From Pseudomonadota bacterium (GTDB lineage Bacteria > Desulfobacterota > Desulfobulbia > Desulfobulbales > JAHJIY01), in contig JAHJIY010000013.1 in the NCBI GenBank assembly GCA_018823175.1, forward strand, positions 28,329 through 92,328: a DNA stretch of 64,000 bases. The letters run 5' to 3'. Shown here piece by piece: positions 9,287 to 18,095 of this stretch. Under the pieces are notes generated by a model. That model made no database searches. It was given only the letters and a program-made list of their open reading frames with translations, and had not been told where the DNA came from. The position numbers and the translations under genes are program-made. How positions within the stretch are numbered: the first letter of the stretch is position 1; each line of letters begins with the position of its first letter.

Positions 9287-9661
9287 GTGGACAGTAAAGA
9301 ATTTTTGACCGCCCGCAAAAATATTGGCAAGACCCAGCGACAATTATCTGAACTTCTCGGAATATCGATCAAAGCAGTCCACAGTTATGAACAAGGGTGG
9401 CGGAAAGTGCCTTCGCATGTTGAACGCCAGATTTTCTTTCTCTTATCCAGGACCCGAGACAACGCGGAAAAACTCAATGATTGCTGGAAGATAAAAAAAT
9501 GTCCGCCCCAACGCCGAAAACATTGTCCGGCTTGGGAGTTTCAGGCCGGCAAGCTGTGCTGGTTTATCAACGGCACCATCTGTGAATGCCAAATCCAAAA
9601 AAACTGGGCCGCGAAAATGAAAATCTGCCGCTCCTGCGAGGTACTCTCCTACCTGCTCTGA
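9287..9661 (+). CDS. XRE-type regulator fused to a two-CW domain
   Basis: A 124-residue protein starting at GTG with GAGG just upstream. Residues about 3-60 are an XRE-type helix-turn-helix (KTQRQLSELLGISIKAVHSY covers the recognition region). Residues about 66-124 are a two-CW module with CWKIKKCPP, CPAW, CWFINGTIC and CRSC. The design suggests a DNA-binding protein whose activity is set by metal or redox state at the cysteines; this is inference. A divergent gene encodes a free two-CW protein, and a perfect palindrome lies in the shared upstream region. Confidence 0.75.
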   Translation: MDSKEFLTARKNIGKTQRQLSELLGISIKAVHSYEQGWRKVPSHVERQIFFLLSRTRDNAEKLNDCWKIKKCPPQRRKHCPAWEFQAGKLCWFINGTICECQIQKNWAAKMKICRSCEVLSYLL

Positions 9662-9761
9662 TTTCCCCGGAATATTTTTTATTTATAGCATGCATTTTTC
9701 CTTACGAATAGCATAATATAGATTGTTATCTTCTTCCCTCTTTCCCAACACGAGGCCAGCC

Positions 9762-11021
9762 ATGTCCAGTAAAAATAACCGTCATTTTAATACCAGAGTC
9801 ATTCATGCCGCCCAGACCCCTGGTGATTGGCAAGGGGCAACCCTGCCTCCCATCTGCCAGTCCGCCTCGCACCTGCACCCCACAGCGGAAAATCTCAGCG
9901 CCACCTTCGGCGGCAAGACTACCGACCATATATACATGCGATTAACCAACCCGACCAACCGGGTCCTGGAAGAAAAACTTACCTCGCTGGAAGGCGGCAA
10001 AGGAGCGGTAGCCATGTCTTCAGGCATGGCGGCGGTGACCAATGGCTGCATGGCTCTTCTGCGGGCCGGCGATGAGTTCGTCTGCGGCAATTCATTATTC
10101 ATGTCGACCTATGTGCTTTTCTGCAATATTTTCAAGAAATATAACATTACCGCCAAACTGGTTGAATCAACCGATCTTAAGGCCATGGAGCAGGCCATAA
10201 CCGAAAAAACCAGGTTCATCTATCTGGAGACCATCGGCAATCCCAAGATGGATGTCCCCGACCTGGCGGCGGCGGCCAAAATCGCCCACCAGCACGGACT
10301 GCCATTGCTGGTCGACAATACCCTGGCCACCCCTTATCTGTGCCGACCTCTTGAAATCGGGGCCGACGTGGTCATCCACTCAACCACCAAGTACCTAAGC
10401 GGCCACGGCGACGCCACCGGCGGCATCGTTATTGACGGCGGCAATTTTGACTGGAGCAAATCAAGCCGCTTCCCGGACTTCAAACCCTTTATCGACCGCA
10501 AAGGGCCCCTGGCCTATCTTGACAAGGTCTGGCGCGAGCATCACATCAACTTTGGCACCACCCAGGCGCCGCTGCATTCTTACCTCACCATGGTCGGTCT
10601 CGATACCCTGGCCCTGCGCATGGAACGCCACCTGACAAATGCCAGCGAAGTAGTTTCTTTTCTCAGCAAAAGACCGGAAGTTAAATGGATTAATTATCCC
10701 GGTCTGCCAGCCAATCCGTCCTTCAAAACCGCAGCCCGGCAATTTGAACAAAAAGGTTTTGGCGGCCTGCTCGCTTTTGGCCTTACGGACCAGGAGGCCT
10801 GTTTCAAGTTTATTAACAACTTGCAGATGATCTATCACTTGGCCAATCTGGGTGACTGCAAAACCCTGGTGATTCACCCCTATTCCTCTCAGTATCTCTC
10901 CTTCGATGAGCCGACCAGACAGAAGCTGGCCATCACCAGCGACCTGATCCGCCTTTCGGTCGGAATCGAAGCGGTGGAAGATATCTGCCAGGATATTGGT
11001 CAGGCCCTTGATCGACTATAA
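9762..11021 (+). CDS. metY: O-acetylhomoserine/O-succinylhomoserine sulfhydrylase
   Basis: A 419-residue PLP enzyme of the Cys/Met metabolism family. It would make homocysteine from activated homoserine and sulfide. Visible features are SSGMAA near residue 87, DNTLATP near 185, and the PLP lysine at K210 in HSTTKYLSGHGD. ATG 9762 is chosen, 39 bases inside the open frame, because it follows CGAGG and gives the normal N-terminus. The metX gene starts nine bases after the stop, so the acyl donor is probably O-acetylhomoserine. The pair converts homoserine and sulfide to homocysteine in the cytosol, a sensible route for a sulfide-producing organism. Confidence 0.88.
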   Translation: MSSKNNRHFNTRVIHAAQTPGDWQGATLPPICQSASHLHPTAENLSATFGGKTTDHIYMRLTNPTNRVLEEKLTSLEGGKGAVAMSSGMAAVTNGCMALLRAGDEFVCGNSLFMSTYVLFCNIFKKYNITAKLVESTDLKAMEQAITEKTRFIYLETIGNPKMDVPDLAAAAKIAHQHGLPLLVDNTLATPYLCRPLEIGADVVIHSTTKYLSGHGDATGGIVIDGGNFDWSKSSRFPDFKPFIDRKGPLAYLDKVWREHHINFGTTQAPLHSYLTMVGLDTLALRMERHLTNASEVVSFLSKRPEVKWINYPGLPANPSFKTAARQFEQKGFGGLLAFGLTDQEACFKFINNLQMIYHLANLGDCKTLVIHPYSSQYLSFDEPTRQKLAITSDLIRLSVGIEAVEDICQDIGQALDRL

Positions 11022-11030
11022 ACAAAGGCC

Positions 11031-12197
11031 ATGAGCGAATACGCAGTCCGCAACAATGATGGTAATTCCGTCGGCATCGTCGAGAAAAGGACCTTCACCT
11101 TTGCCGAACCACCGGACACCATGGCCCTGGAAAGCGGCGTCAAACTGGGTCCGATCAACATCGCCTACGAGACCATCGGACAACTAAACGCCGATCGCTC
11201 CAATGTGATCCTGATCACCCACGCCTTATCGGGTGATTCCCATGTCGCCGGCTACTACACCGAAAAAGACAAAAAACCGGGCTGGTGGGAGATCATGGTC
11301 GGCCCCGGCAAGGGCATTGATACCGACCGATACTTTGTGGTGTGCGCCAATATTCTGGGCGGCTGCATGGGTTCCACCGGCCCTTCCTCGATCAATCCCG
11401 CCAGCGGCAAGGCCTATGGTCTTGATTTCCCGGTGGTGACCATCGGCGATATGGTCAAGGCCCAGAAAGCCCTGCTCGACCACCTGGGGATTAAAAAACT
11501 GCTGGCCGTCGTCGGCGGCTCGATCGGCGGCATGCAAGTCCTGGAATGGAGCCTTCGGTACCCGGAAATGGTGACTGCCGCCATTCCCCTGGCCACCACC
11601 ACCAGGCACTCTGCCCTGGCCATCGCCTTTAACGAGGTGGGCCGGCAGGCGATCATGGCCGACCCGAACTGGAACCGGGGCAATTATTATGACGGCCCCC
11701 GGCCCAATCTGGGGCTGGCCGTAGCCAGGATGATCGGCCATGTCACATATCTGTCTGACGAGTCGATGCGTCAAAAATTCGGGCGCCGATTGCAGGACAA
11801 GAGAGATTTCTCTTTTAATTTCGACGCTGATTTCCAGGTGGAAAGTTATCTGCGGCATCAGGGCTCAAAATTTGTGGAAAGATTTGACGCCAACTCGTTT
11901 CTTTACATCACCAAGGCCGCCGACTACTTCGATCTTAAGAATCAGCATGGGGCCGGCTCCCAGGTTGAGGCCTTTGCCAAGGCCCAGGCCAAATTTCTGG
12001 TCGTCTCCTTCACCTCCGACTGGCTCTATCCCACTTACCAGTCAAAGGCCATGGTCAAAGCGATGAAGAAAAACGGCCTGGACGTAAGTTTCTGCGAGAT
12101 CAAGGCCGATTGCGGCCACGATGCTTTTCTGTTGCCCAATGCGCGGTTGGCCAGTCTGATCAAAGGATTTCTCGAACGGGTTCAGCTGGAATCATGA
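11031..12197 (+). CDS. metX: Homoserine O-acetyltransferase
   Basis: A 388-residue alpha/beta-hydrolase-fold acyltransferase. The nucleophile elbow VGGSIGGMQ puts the catalytic serine at S164; the acid and base lie in FTSDWLYP and ADCGHDAF near the C-terminus. NILGGCMGSTGPSS is the oxyanion/signature region of MetX. It transfers an acyl group from acetyl-CoA (some family members use succinyl-CoA) to homoserine. It sits between metY and metW, and its stop overlaps the start of metW by four bases, so the three genes form one operon. Confidence 0.92.
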   Translation: MSEYAVRNNDGNSVGIVEKRTFTFAEPPDTMALESGVKLGPINIAYETIGQLNADRSNVILITHALSGDSHVAGYYTEKDKKPGWWEIMVGPGKGIDTDRYFVVCANILGGCMGSTGPSSINPASGKAYGLDFPVVTIGDMVKAQKALLDHLGIKKLLAVVGGSIGGMQVLEWSLRYPEMVTAAIPLATTTRHSALAIAFNEVGRQAIMADPNWNRGNYYDGPRPNLGLAVARMIGHVTYLSDESMRQKFGRRLQDKRDFSFNFDADFQVESYLRHQGSKFVERFDANSFLYITKAADYFDLKNQHGAGSQVEAFAKAQAKFLVVSFTSDWLYPTYQSKAMVKAMKKNGLDVSFCEIKADCGHDAFLLPNARLASLIKGFLERVQLES

Positions 12198-12820
12198 AAA
12201 CTGATCACAAAAAAATGCGTTTTGACCTGCAGTTGATCGCCGACTGGATTGAGCCAGGCAGCCGGGTTCTTGATCTTGGTTGCGGCAGCGGCGATCTACT
12301 CTTCTATTTAAAGAAAAATAAACAGGTGGCGGGCACCGGGATTGAAAACGACGAGGACAAGGCGGCCCAATGCATTAACAAAGGACTATCCGTCCTGCAG
12401 GGCGATATAAACGAAGAGGTACTCGATTATCCGGACAACGCCTTTGACTATGTAATCTTAAGTCAAACTCTGCAACAGGTTTACGAACCGCACAAATTAA
12501 TCAGCAATTTGCTCAAAATCGGCAAAAAGGTCATTGTCTCCTTCCCCAACTTTAGTAACTGGCGGATCAGGATGCAGATTTTTTTTACCGGATACGCGCC
12601 CAAAAGCAGACAACTACCCTACGAATGGTACGATACCCCAAACATCAGGGTCATCACCATCAAGGACTTCCGGCGATTTGTCAAAAAAACCGGCTGCCGG
12701 ATAATCAATGAAGTGGCGATCAATACCCACAGCCATGATCGACAGGGGAAAATCATTTCTTTTCTCTCTAACCTCCGCGCCACTTATGGAATTTTCCTAA
12801 TCGAGAAGAAGGACCATTGA
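12194..12820 (+). CDS. metW: MetW, methionine biosynthesis protein
   Basis: A 208-residue class I SAM-methyltransferase-fold protein with the motif VLDLGCGSGDLL near residue 24. ATG 12194 overlaps the metX stop (ATGA), a standard coupled arrangement, so I prefer it over the earlier in-frame start that would extend into metX. MetW is reported to act with MetX in homoserine acylation in several proteobacteria, and the metX-metW order is highly conserved. The substrate-level role of its methyltransferase fold is not established. Confidence 0.9.
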   Translation: MKTDHKKMRFDLQLIADWIEPGSRVLDLGCGSGDLLFYLKKNKQVAGTGIENDEDKAAQCINKGLSVLQGDINEEVLDYPDNAFDYVILSQTLQQVYEPHKLISNLLKIGKKVIVSFPNFSNWRIRMQIFFTGYAPKSRQLPYEWYDTPNIRVITIKDFRRFVKKTGCRIINEVAINTHSHDRQGKIISFLSNLRATYGIFLIEKKDH

Positions 12821-12821
12821 T

Positions 12822-13787
12822 ATGACCATAGAAATCGATCCAAAAAAATGTGTTGATGAAGCCGAAGGCATTGCCCACCTGTATGATGAAATTCCGCCGG
12901 TAGTCAAAAAACTGGCGGCCTCATGCAACCGACATGAATGCCTCGGCCATGTCGGATCAATCCCGATCCCGACCCATGAGGCGGTAATTGAAATTATTCA
13001 CCAGGCGCGGCGCATTCTGTTTCCGGGATACTTCACTCAGACCTCGATCAACCCGGCCAACCTGGAATACTTCCTGGGCCAGGAGACCACCGAACTTTTT
13101 GAAAATCTGGCCAAGCAAGTGGTCCTGGCCATTCAACACGAATGCTTTCTGGCCCGCCAATCCTGCACCAAATGCGAAAAACAGGGCCACGAAAAAGCGA
13201 TAAAATTTATCGAAACCCTACCCGAGATCAACCGGATGCTGGCCAAAGATATCCAGGCCGCACTTGACGGCGATCCGGCCGCCAAAGGTCACGATGAGGT
13301 AATCTTCAGCTATCCAGGCTTACTGGCGGTCAGCATCTACCGGATGGCCCATGAGCTGCACAACCTGAAAGTGCCGGTCATTCCGCGAATCATGACCGAA
13401 CACGCCCACAGTCTGACCGGGATCGACATCCACCCCGGCGCCACCATCGGCCAGAGTTTTTTCATCGACCACGGGACCGGGGTGGTCATCGGCGAGACCA
13501 CTTTGATCGGCGACCGGGTCAGACTTTATCAGGGAGTGACCCTCGGCGCCCTTTCCCTGACCAGAGATGCCGGCCAGAGATATCGCGACATCAAACGTCA
13601 TCCAACCATTGAGGACGACGTGATCATTTACGCCAACTCCACCATTCTTGGCGGAGAGACCACGATCGGGGCCAGATCAGTGATCGGCGGTAACATCTGG
13701 GTCACCGAAAGCGTCCCGGCCGATACCAAGGTTCTATTAAAAAAACCTGAGCTGATATACAGCGGCAACGGATCCACGGTAAAATAA
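12822..13787 (+). CDS. epsC: Serine O-acetyltransferase, EpsC/long CysE type
   Basis: A 321-residue protein with an alpha-helical N-terminal region of about 190 residues and a left-handed beta-helix of hexapeptide repeats at about 200-300 (HPGATIGQSFFIDHGTGVVI, then IGETTLIGD). It makes O-acetylserine from serine and acetyl-CoA, the substrate of the cysteine synthase encoded next. It starts one base after the metW stop, and cysK follows after 17 bases, so methionine and cysteine synthesis share one transcript. The long N-terminal domain is typical of the EpsC-like branch. Confidence 0.88.
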   Translation: MTIEIDPKKCVDEAEGIAHLYDEIPPVVKKLAASCNRHECLGHVGSIPIPTHEAVIEIIHQARRILFPGYFTQTSINPANLEYFLGQETTELFENLAKQVVLAIQHECFLARQSCTKCEKQGHEKAIKFIETLPEINRMLAKDIQAALDGDPAAKGHDEVIFSYPGLLAVSIYRMAHELHNLKVPVIPRIMTEHAHSLTGIDIHPGATIGQSFFIDHGTGVVIGETTLIGDRVRLYQGVTLGALSLTRDAGQRYRDIKRHPTIEDDVIIYANSTILGGETTIGARSVIGGNIWVTESVPADTKVLLKKPELIYSGNGSTVK

Positions 13788-13804
13788 TATAAGGAGAATC
13801 AATA

Positions 13805-14731
13805 ATGGCAAATATCCTCTCAAATCTAACCAAGTTAATCGGTTCAACTCCTTTAGTCAGACTGGACAATTTGGCCGGCGGGGCAAAAGGTGTGCTGTTT
13901 GCCAAACTTGAGTCCCAGAACCCTCTGTCCAGCGTCAAGGACCGGATTGGCAAGGCGATGATCGAAACGGCCGAAGCCGATGGCCGGATCAAGGCCGGCA
14001 CCACCATTATCGAACCGACCAGCGGCAACACCGGCATTGCCTTGGCCTTTATCTGCGCAGCCAGAAAATATCGACTGATTCTGACCATGCCGGAAACGAT
14101 GAGCATCGAACGCCGCAAGCTGCTCAAACATTTCGGGGCCGAACTGGTCCTCACCCCCGGGCCGGACGGAATGAAAGGGGCCATCGCCATGGCCCGTGAG
14201 TTACAGGTCAACACCCCAAACTCCTTCATGCCTGACCAGTTCGCCAACCCGGCCAACCCGGAGATCCACCGCAAAACCACGGCCGAAGAGATCTGGAAGG
14301 ACACCGAAGGCAAAGTTGACATTTTTGTCGCCGGGGTCGGAACCGGCGGCACCATTACCGGGGTCTCGGAAGTGCTCAAGGCCCGCAAGCCTTCATTAAT
14401 TTCGGTCGCAGTCGAACCGGCCAACTCGCCGGTTCTTTCCGGGGGTAAACCGGGCCCCCATAAAATTCAAGGAATCGGCGCCGGATTTATCCCTGAAGTG
14501 CTAAACAGAGAAATCATCGACGAAGTAATCACCGTTGAAAACGAACAGGCCATAGAAACGGCCAGAAAACTGGCAAAATCCGAAGGCATCCTCTGCGGGA
14601 TCTCCTCCGGGGCTGCGGCCTGGGCCGCACTACAAATGGCCAACCGACCGGAAAATAAAGGGAAAAACATCGTGGTAATTCTGCCGGATACCGGTGAAAG
14701 ATATCTGAGCACCGACCTGTTGCAGGAGTAA
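13805..14731 (+). CDS. cysK: Cysteine synthase A (O-acetylserine sulfhydrylase)
   Basis: A 308-residue fold-type II PLP enzyme. The PLP lysine is K45 in SSVKDR, the substrate loop TSGNTG is at 72-77, and the phosphate-binding GTGGTITG follows at about 177-184. It makes cysteine from O-acetylserine and sulfide. AAGGAG lies eight bases before the ATG. It is the last intact gene of the met/cys operon; a broken MOSC gene follows. Confidence 0.94.
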   Translation: MANILSNLTKLIGSTPLVRLDNLAGGAKGVLFAKLESQNPLSSVKDRIGKAMIETAEADGRIKAGTTIIEPTSGNTGIALAFICAARKYRLILTMPETMSIERRKLLKHFGAELVLTPGPDGMKGAIAMARELQVNTPNSFMPDQFANPANPEIHRKTTAEEIWKDTEGKVDIFVAGVGTGGTITGVSEVLKARKPSLISVAVEPANSPVLSGGKPGPHKIQGIGAGFIPEVLNREIIDEVITVENEQAIETARKLAKSEGILCGISSGAAAWAALQMANRPENKGKNIVVILPDTGERYLSTDLLQE

Positions 14732-14740
14732 ATTTAGCCA

Positions 14741-15167
14741 ATAGCCAGAATAATTTCTCTAAATGTCAGCCCGTCCACCGGCACCGAAAAAAACCGGTGA
14801 CCAGCATCGAAGTCAGGCCGGGGCATGGGATGGCAGGCGATGCCCATGCCCGGAACTGGCACCGGCAGATCAGCCTGCTGGCCATTGAAAGCATCAACAA
14901 GATGAGCAAAGACAACCCGGAACTTAAACCAGGCTCCTTTGCCGAAAAAATCACCACCCAGGGGCTCGACCTGCCAGCCCTGCCTGCGGTAAAGTAGAGC
15001 TCGAAATCACCCAGATCGGCAAAAAATGTCATGCCAGGTGTGACATCTTTCACCGGACCGGGGACTACATTATGCCGAAAGAAGGGGTCTTCGCCAAAGT
15101 CATCATTGGCGGGACCTTGTTCCGAGATGAAGAAATAAAGATCAAGAGCCTTTCTACCGCCCCATAA
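14741..15167 (+). pseudogene. MOSC-domain protein, degenerate
   Basis: Pieces of one MOSC protein occur in order but in different frames. LNVSPSTGTEK (about 14759-14790) shifts at an A6 run (14787-14792) into VRPGHGMAGDAHARNWHRQI and onward to LDLPALPA; after a small deletion at about 14987, the frame changes again to VELEITQIGKKCHARCDIF and finishes at TAA 15165-15167. There is no ATG in frame at the front. MOSC proteins bind sulfur carriers or molybdenum cofactor; the GKKCHARC cysteine motif is still recognisable. Two frame changes plus a missing start point to a pseudogene, not a programmed frameshift. Confidence 0.8.
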
Positions 15168-15375
15168 TTCCCCGCCGGAACCGCATTAATCAAGTGGCTG
15201 CAGGATATTTCCTTTGACAAACACCCCAAGTTTATTTAACTAGTTGCGTTCATAAATATAATTGAAAAATAAAAGCCATGAGCTATCAGCCGTCAGCAGT
15301 TAGCTTTACACGCACCATAATTGATTTAGCTAAAAGCTGATCGCTAACCACCAAGAGCTTCATCCCGGACAAACC
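15168..15375. repeat. Spacer with degenerate AGCTATCAGC-type inverted repeats
   Basis: Between the MOSC remnant and msbA. The stretch at about 15283-15352 is made of related short words (AGCTATCAGC, GTCAGCAG, TTAGCTAAAAGCTGAT) that pair as an imperfect hairpin. It looks like an intergenic repeat of the host genome. No coding sequence is seen. Confidence 0.35.
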
Positions 15376-17100
15376 ATGTCTGAAAAAGAAATCCTCAAAC
15401 GCATATATCAATTGGTCAAGCCCTACCGAACGGCGATGCTCCTGGCCATGCTCTGCATGGTTTTAGTCGCCGGCTTCAGCGCCGCCCAGGCCTATATGGT
15501 TAAACCTCTGCTCGACAAGATATTTTTCGAGCAGGACAAATATCTGCTCAATCTCCTGCCTTTGGCGCTGGTGGCGATCTTTCTGGCCAAAGGTTTTTTC
15601 TATTACGGCTACACGGTCCTCCTGCAAAAAGTGGGGCAATCCGTCATCAAAGACCTGCGAAACAAGGTCTACAGCCATATCCAATCCCTACCGATCTCCT
15701 TTTTCCACAAGACCCCGACCGGCGAGCTGATCTCCCGGATAATTTCGGATGTCACCTTGTTGCAAGGGGCGGTGTCTCAGGCGTTAGTGGTTGTCCTCAA
15801 AGATTCCTTCCAGGTCATCGCCCTGCTTGGCGTCGTCTTTTACCAGAACTGGCAACTTGCCTCGATGTCGATCCTCTTTCTGCCGGTCGCCTGTGTGCCG
15901 ATCATCATCTTTGGCCGGATCCATCGTAAACTGAGCAACAACAATCAGCAAACCGTGGCCGCCGTCTCCAACGTCATGCATGAAACCATTGCCGGCAACC
16001 GGATCGTCAAGGCCTTTTGTATGGAAGATTACGAAAGCAGTCGTTTTGCCAAAGTGGTGCAAAAATTATATGACCTGATCATCAGCGACACCAAGGTCAA
16101 AAGTTTTTCCCACAGCCTGATGGAACTGCTCGGTGGAACGTTTGTCGCTTTCATCCTCTGGTATGGCGGCAGCGAGGTCTTAGACGGCCACTCAACGCCG
16201 GGCACCTTCTTTTCGTTTCTTACCGCCCTGGTTATGATCTATGAACCGATCAAAGGGATAAGCAGTGTAAACAGTATGATCCAACAGGGATTGGCCGCTT
16301 CAATCAGGGTCTTCACCGTCCTTGACACCAAACCGGAAATCACCGATAAGCCGGGCGCCATCGATCTGACGCCCATGCAGAACGAACTGGAACTAAGGAA
16401 CGTCTCTTTTACCTACGACAACAAGGTCCAGGTCCTTGACCGGATCCAGCTGACGATCAAAAAAGGCGAGGCCCTGGCTATCGTCGGCACCAGCGGTGCC
16501 GGAAAAACCAGTATGGTCAACCTGGTCCCCCGTTTTTTCGAAGTGACCAAAGGCCAGGTCTTGCTGGACGGTCACGACGTCCGTGACGTCACCTTAAAAT
16601 CACTGCGCAGCCAGATCGCCATGGTGACCCAGCAGACCATTCTTTTTAACGATACCATTCGCAACAATATCGCTTACGGCGACCTTAATTGTACGGAGGA
16701 AGAAATCATTGAAGCCGCCCGGGCCGCCCATGCCCTTGACTTCATCAACGAACAGGCGGCCGGTTTTGACACCGTGATCGGCGAATCAGGGGCCAAACTC
16801 TCCGGCGGCCAGCGCCAGCGCTTGTCCATTGCCCGGGCCCTTTTAAAAAACGCCCCCATCCTTATTCTGGACGAGGCCACCTCATCACTTGATACCGAAT
16901 CGGAACGCGAGGTCCAGAAAGCCCTGGAAAACCTGATGAAAAACCGGACGACCCTGGTTATTGCCCACCGCCTGTCCACCATCCGCAAGGCCGACCGGAT
17001 CATCGTGATGCAAAACGGTCGCATCGTTGAGGAAGGAAATCACGATGACCTGCTGGCCGCCCACGGCATTTACCGGATGCTGCACAACATGCAACACTAA
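15376..17100 (+). CDS. msbA: Lipid A/LPS flippase, MsbA-type ABC exporter
   Basis: A 574-residue half-transporter of normal MsbA length. Six membrane helices occupy about residues 18-300, followed by a nucleotide-binding domain with Walker A GTSGAGKT at 371-378, signature LSGGQRQR and Walker B ILILDEATS. It flips lipid A-core across the inner membrane. It heads an envelope cluster: the ELM1-like gene starts 29 bases later and glycosyltransferase, wecB, waaL-like and kdsB genes follow on the same strand. That context favours MsbA over a generic multidrug exporter. Confidence 0.88.
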   Translation: MSEKEILKRIYQLVKPYRTAMLLAMLCMVLVAGFSAAQAYMVKPLLDKIFFEQDKYLLNLLPLALVAIFLAKGFFYYGYTVLLQKVGQSVIKDLRNKVYSHIQSLPISFFHKTPTGELISRIISDVTLLQGAVSQALVVVLKDSFQVIALLGVVFYQNWQLASMSILFLPVACVPIIIFGRIHRKLSNNNQQTVAAVSNVMHETIAGNRIVKAFCMEDYESSRFAKVVQKLYDLIISDTKVKSFSHSLMELLGGTFVAFILWYGGSEVLDGHSTPGTFFSFLTALVMIYEPIKGISSVNSMIQQGLAASIRVFTVLDTKPEITDKPGAIDLTPMQNELELRNVSFTYDNKVQVLDRIQLTIKKGEALAIVGTSGAGKTSMVNLVPRFFEVTKGQVLLDGHDVRDVTLKSLRSQIAMVTQQTILFNDTIRNNIAYGDLNCTEEEIIEAARAAHALDFINEQAAGFDTVIGESGAKLSGGQRQRLSIARALLKNAPILILDEATSSLDTESEREVQKALENLMKNRTTLVIAHRLSTIRKADRIIVMQNGRIVEEGNHDDLLAAHGIYRMLHNMQH

Positions 17101-17129
17101 CCGGCTAACTTTTTCAGCCTGAAAGCCAT

Positions 17130-18095
17130 ATGAAACCGCTTGCGATCCATGCCTTTTTTGATACCCGCAAAGGCCACGAAAAACAAACCAGGGGCGTATT
17201 GCAAGCACTGGCGGCCTTGACCCCGGTGCAAGTTACCGAACATCGACTACCCCTCCCTTCTCTCCTCACCAGGATCACGGACTGGCTGCGATATCTGCTC
17301 GCCCCGATCCTGCCAGACCGAAAAATAAATTTATCGGACACCGACCTGATCATCGGCACCGGCAGTCGCTGCCACATTCCAATGCTGCTTGCCGGCCGAC
17401 AAAATCGGGCAAGCAACCCTAAGATCATCACCAGCATGTCTCCTGACCGGATCTTGCTCAACAAATTCGATCTTTGCCTGGTCCCGCTCCATGATGACAT
17501 TCCAGAGGCGGACAATATTCTCAAAACAACCGGCCCTCCGTGTCCGGTATCCAACAAGGGCCAACACGACAAGGCAAAAGGACTGATCCTGATCGGCGGC
17601 ATCAACAATAAAAGCCACCACTGGCAAACCCCGGTCATCACGAAACAGGTCAAAGAAGTAATCAAAGCGGACCCTGAAATCCACTGGACGGTGTCATCCT
17701 CGCCACGTACGCCGACCGGGACCATTGAGTTACTTGAAATAATCTGCCGAGAGTGTGATAATGCCGACTTCTTTCGAGCCGAGGACACCGGTGACGGCTG
17801 GATCGAAAAGCAATATGAACAGAATAGTACGGTCTGGGTGACGGCGGACAGTATGTCGATGACCTACGAGGCCTTATCAGCCGGCTGCCGGGTAGGTGTT
17901 TTCCCGATCAAGTGGAAAAAGAATAACAATAAATATCAACGCAGCCTCGCCTCGCTGATCGAAAAAAACTTAATTCTCCCCTTTGAGGAATGGCAAAAAG
18001 GCAAATCCTTCGGCCGGCAGACTTTGCTGCTTGACGAGGCCGGGGTTTGCGCCAAAGAAATACTAAAAAGATGGTGGCCGGAAAAATTACAGTAG
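17130..18095 (+). CDS. ELM1-like (mitochondrial fission ELM1 family) protein
   Basis: A 321-residue protein of the ELM1/DUF1022 family, which has a glycosyltransferase-B-like fold. Visible landmarks are the N-terminal FFDTRKGHEKQTRGVLQAL, IIGTGSRCHIPML in the middle and VTADSMSMTYEAL near the C-terminus, where GT-B enzymes bind the nucleotide sugar. In bacteria these genes tend to lie with LPS genes, as here, directly between msbA and a glycosyltransferase. A role as an unassigned LPS-core glycosyltransferase is my inference. The next gene overlaps its end by 25 bases. Confidence 0.72.
   Translation: MKPLAIHAFFDTRKGHEKQTRGVLQALAALTPVQVTEHRLPLPSLLTRITDWLRYLLAPILPDRKINLSDTDLIIGTGSRCHIPMLLAGRQNRASNPKIITSMSPDRILLNKFDLCLVPLHDDIPEADNILKTTGPPCPVSNKGQHDKAKGLILIGGINNKSHHWQTPVITKQVKEVIKADPEIHWTVSSSPRTPTGTIELLEIICRECDNADFFRAEDTGDGWIEKQYEQNSTVWVTADSMSMTYEALSAGCRVGVFPIKWKKNNNKYQRSLASLIEKNLILPFEEWQKGKSFGRQTLLLDEAGVCAKEILKRWWPEKLQ

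Noticed and set aside
9287..9661. Readthrough of the TGA ending the XRE/two-CW gene as selenocysteine.
   Set aside because: The frame stops again within nine codons and the downstream residues do not extend the domain.
9662..9761. SAM riboswitch or S-box upstream of metY.
   Set aside because: Only 100 bases are available and none of the conserved riboswitch helices is visible.
13702..14424. Long open frame (240 codons) on the minus strand.
   Set aside because: Lies wholly opposite epsC and cysK, which have clear conserved motifs; an antisense shadow.
14741..15167. Programmed frameshift in the MOSC gene at the A6 run.
   Set aside because: A second frame change with a deletion and a missing start codon point to decay.
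17114..17788. 224-codon minus-strand open frame.
   Set aside because: Antisense to the ELM1-like gene; no start signal or family match.
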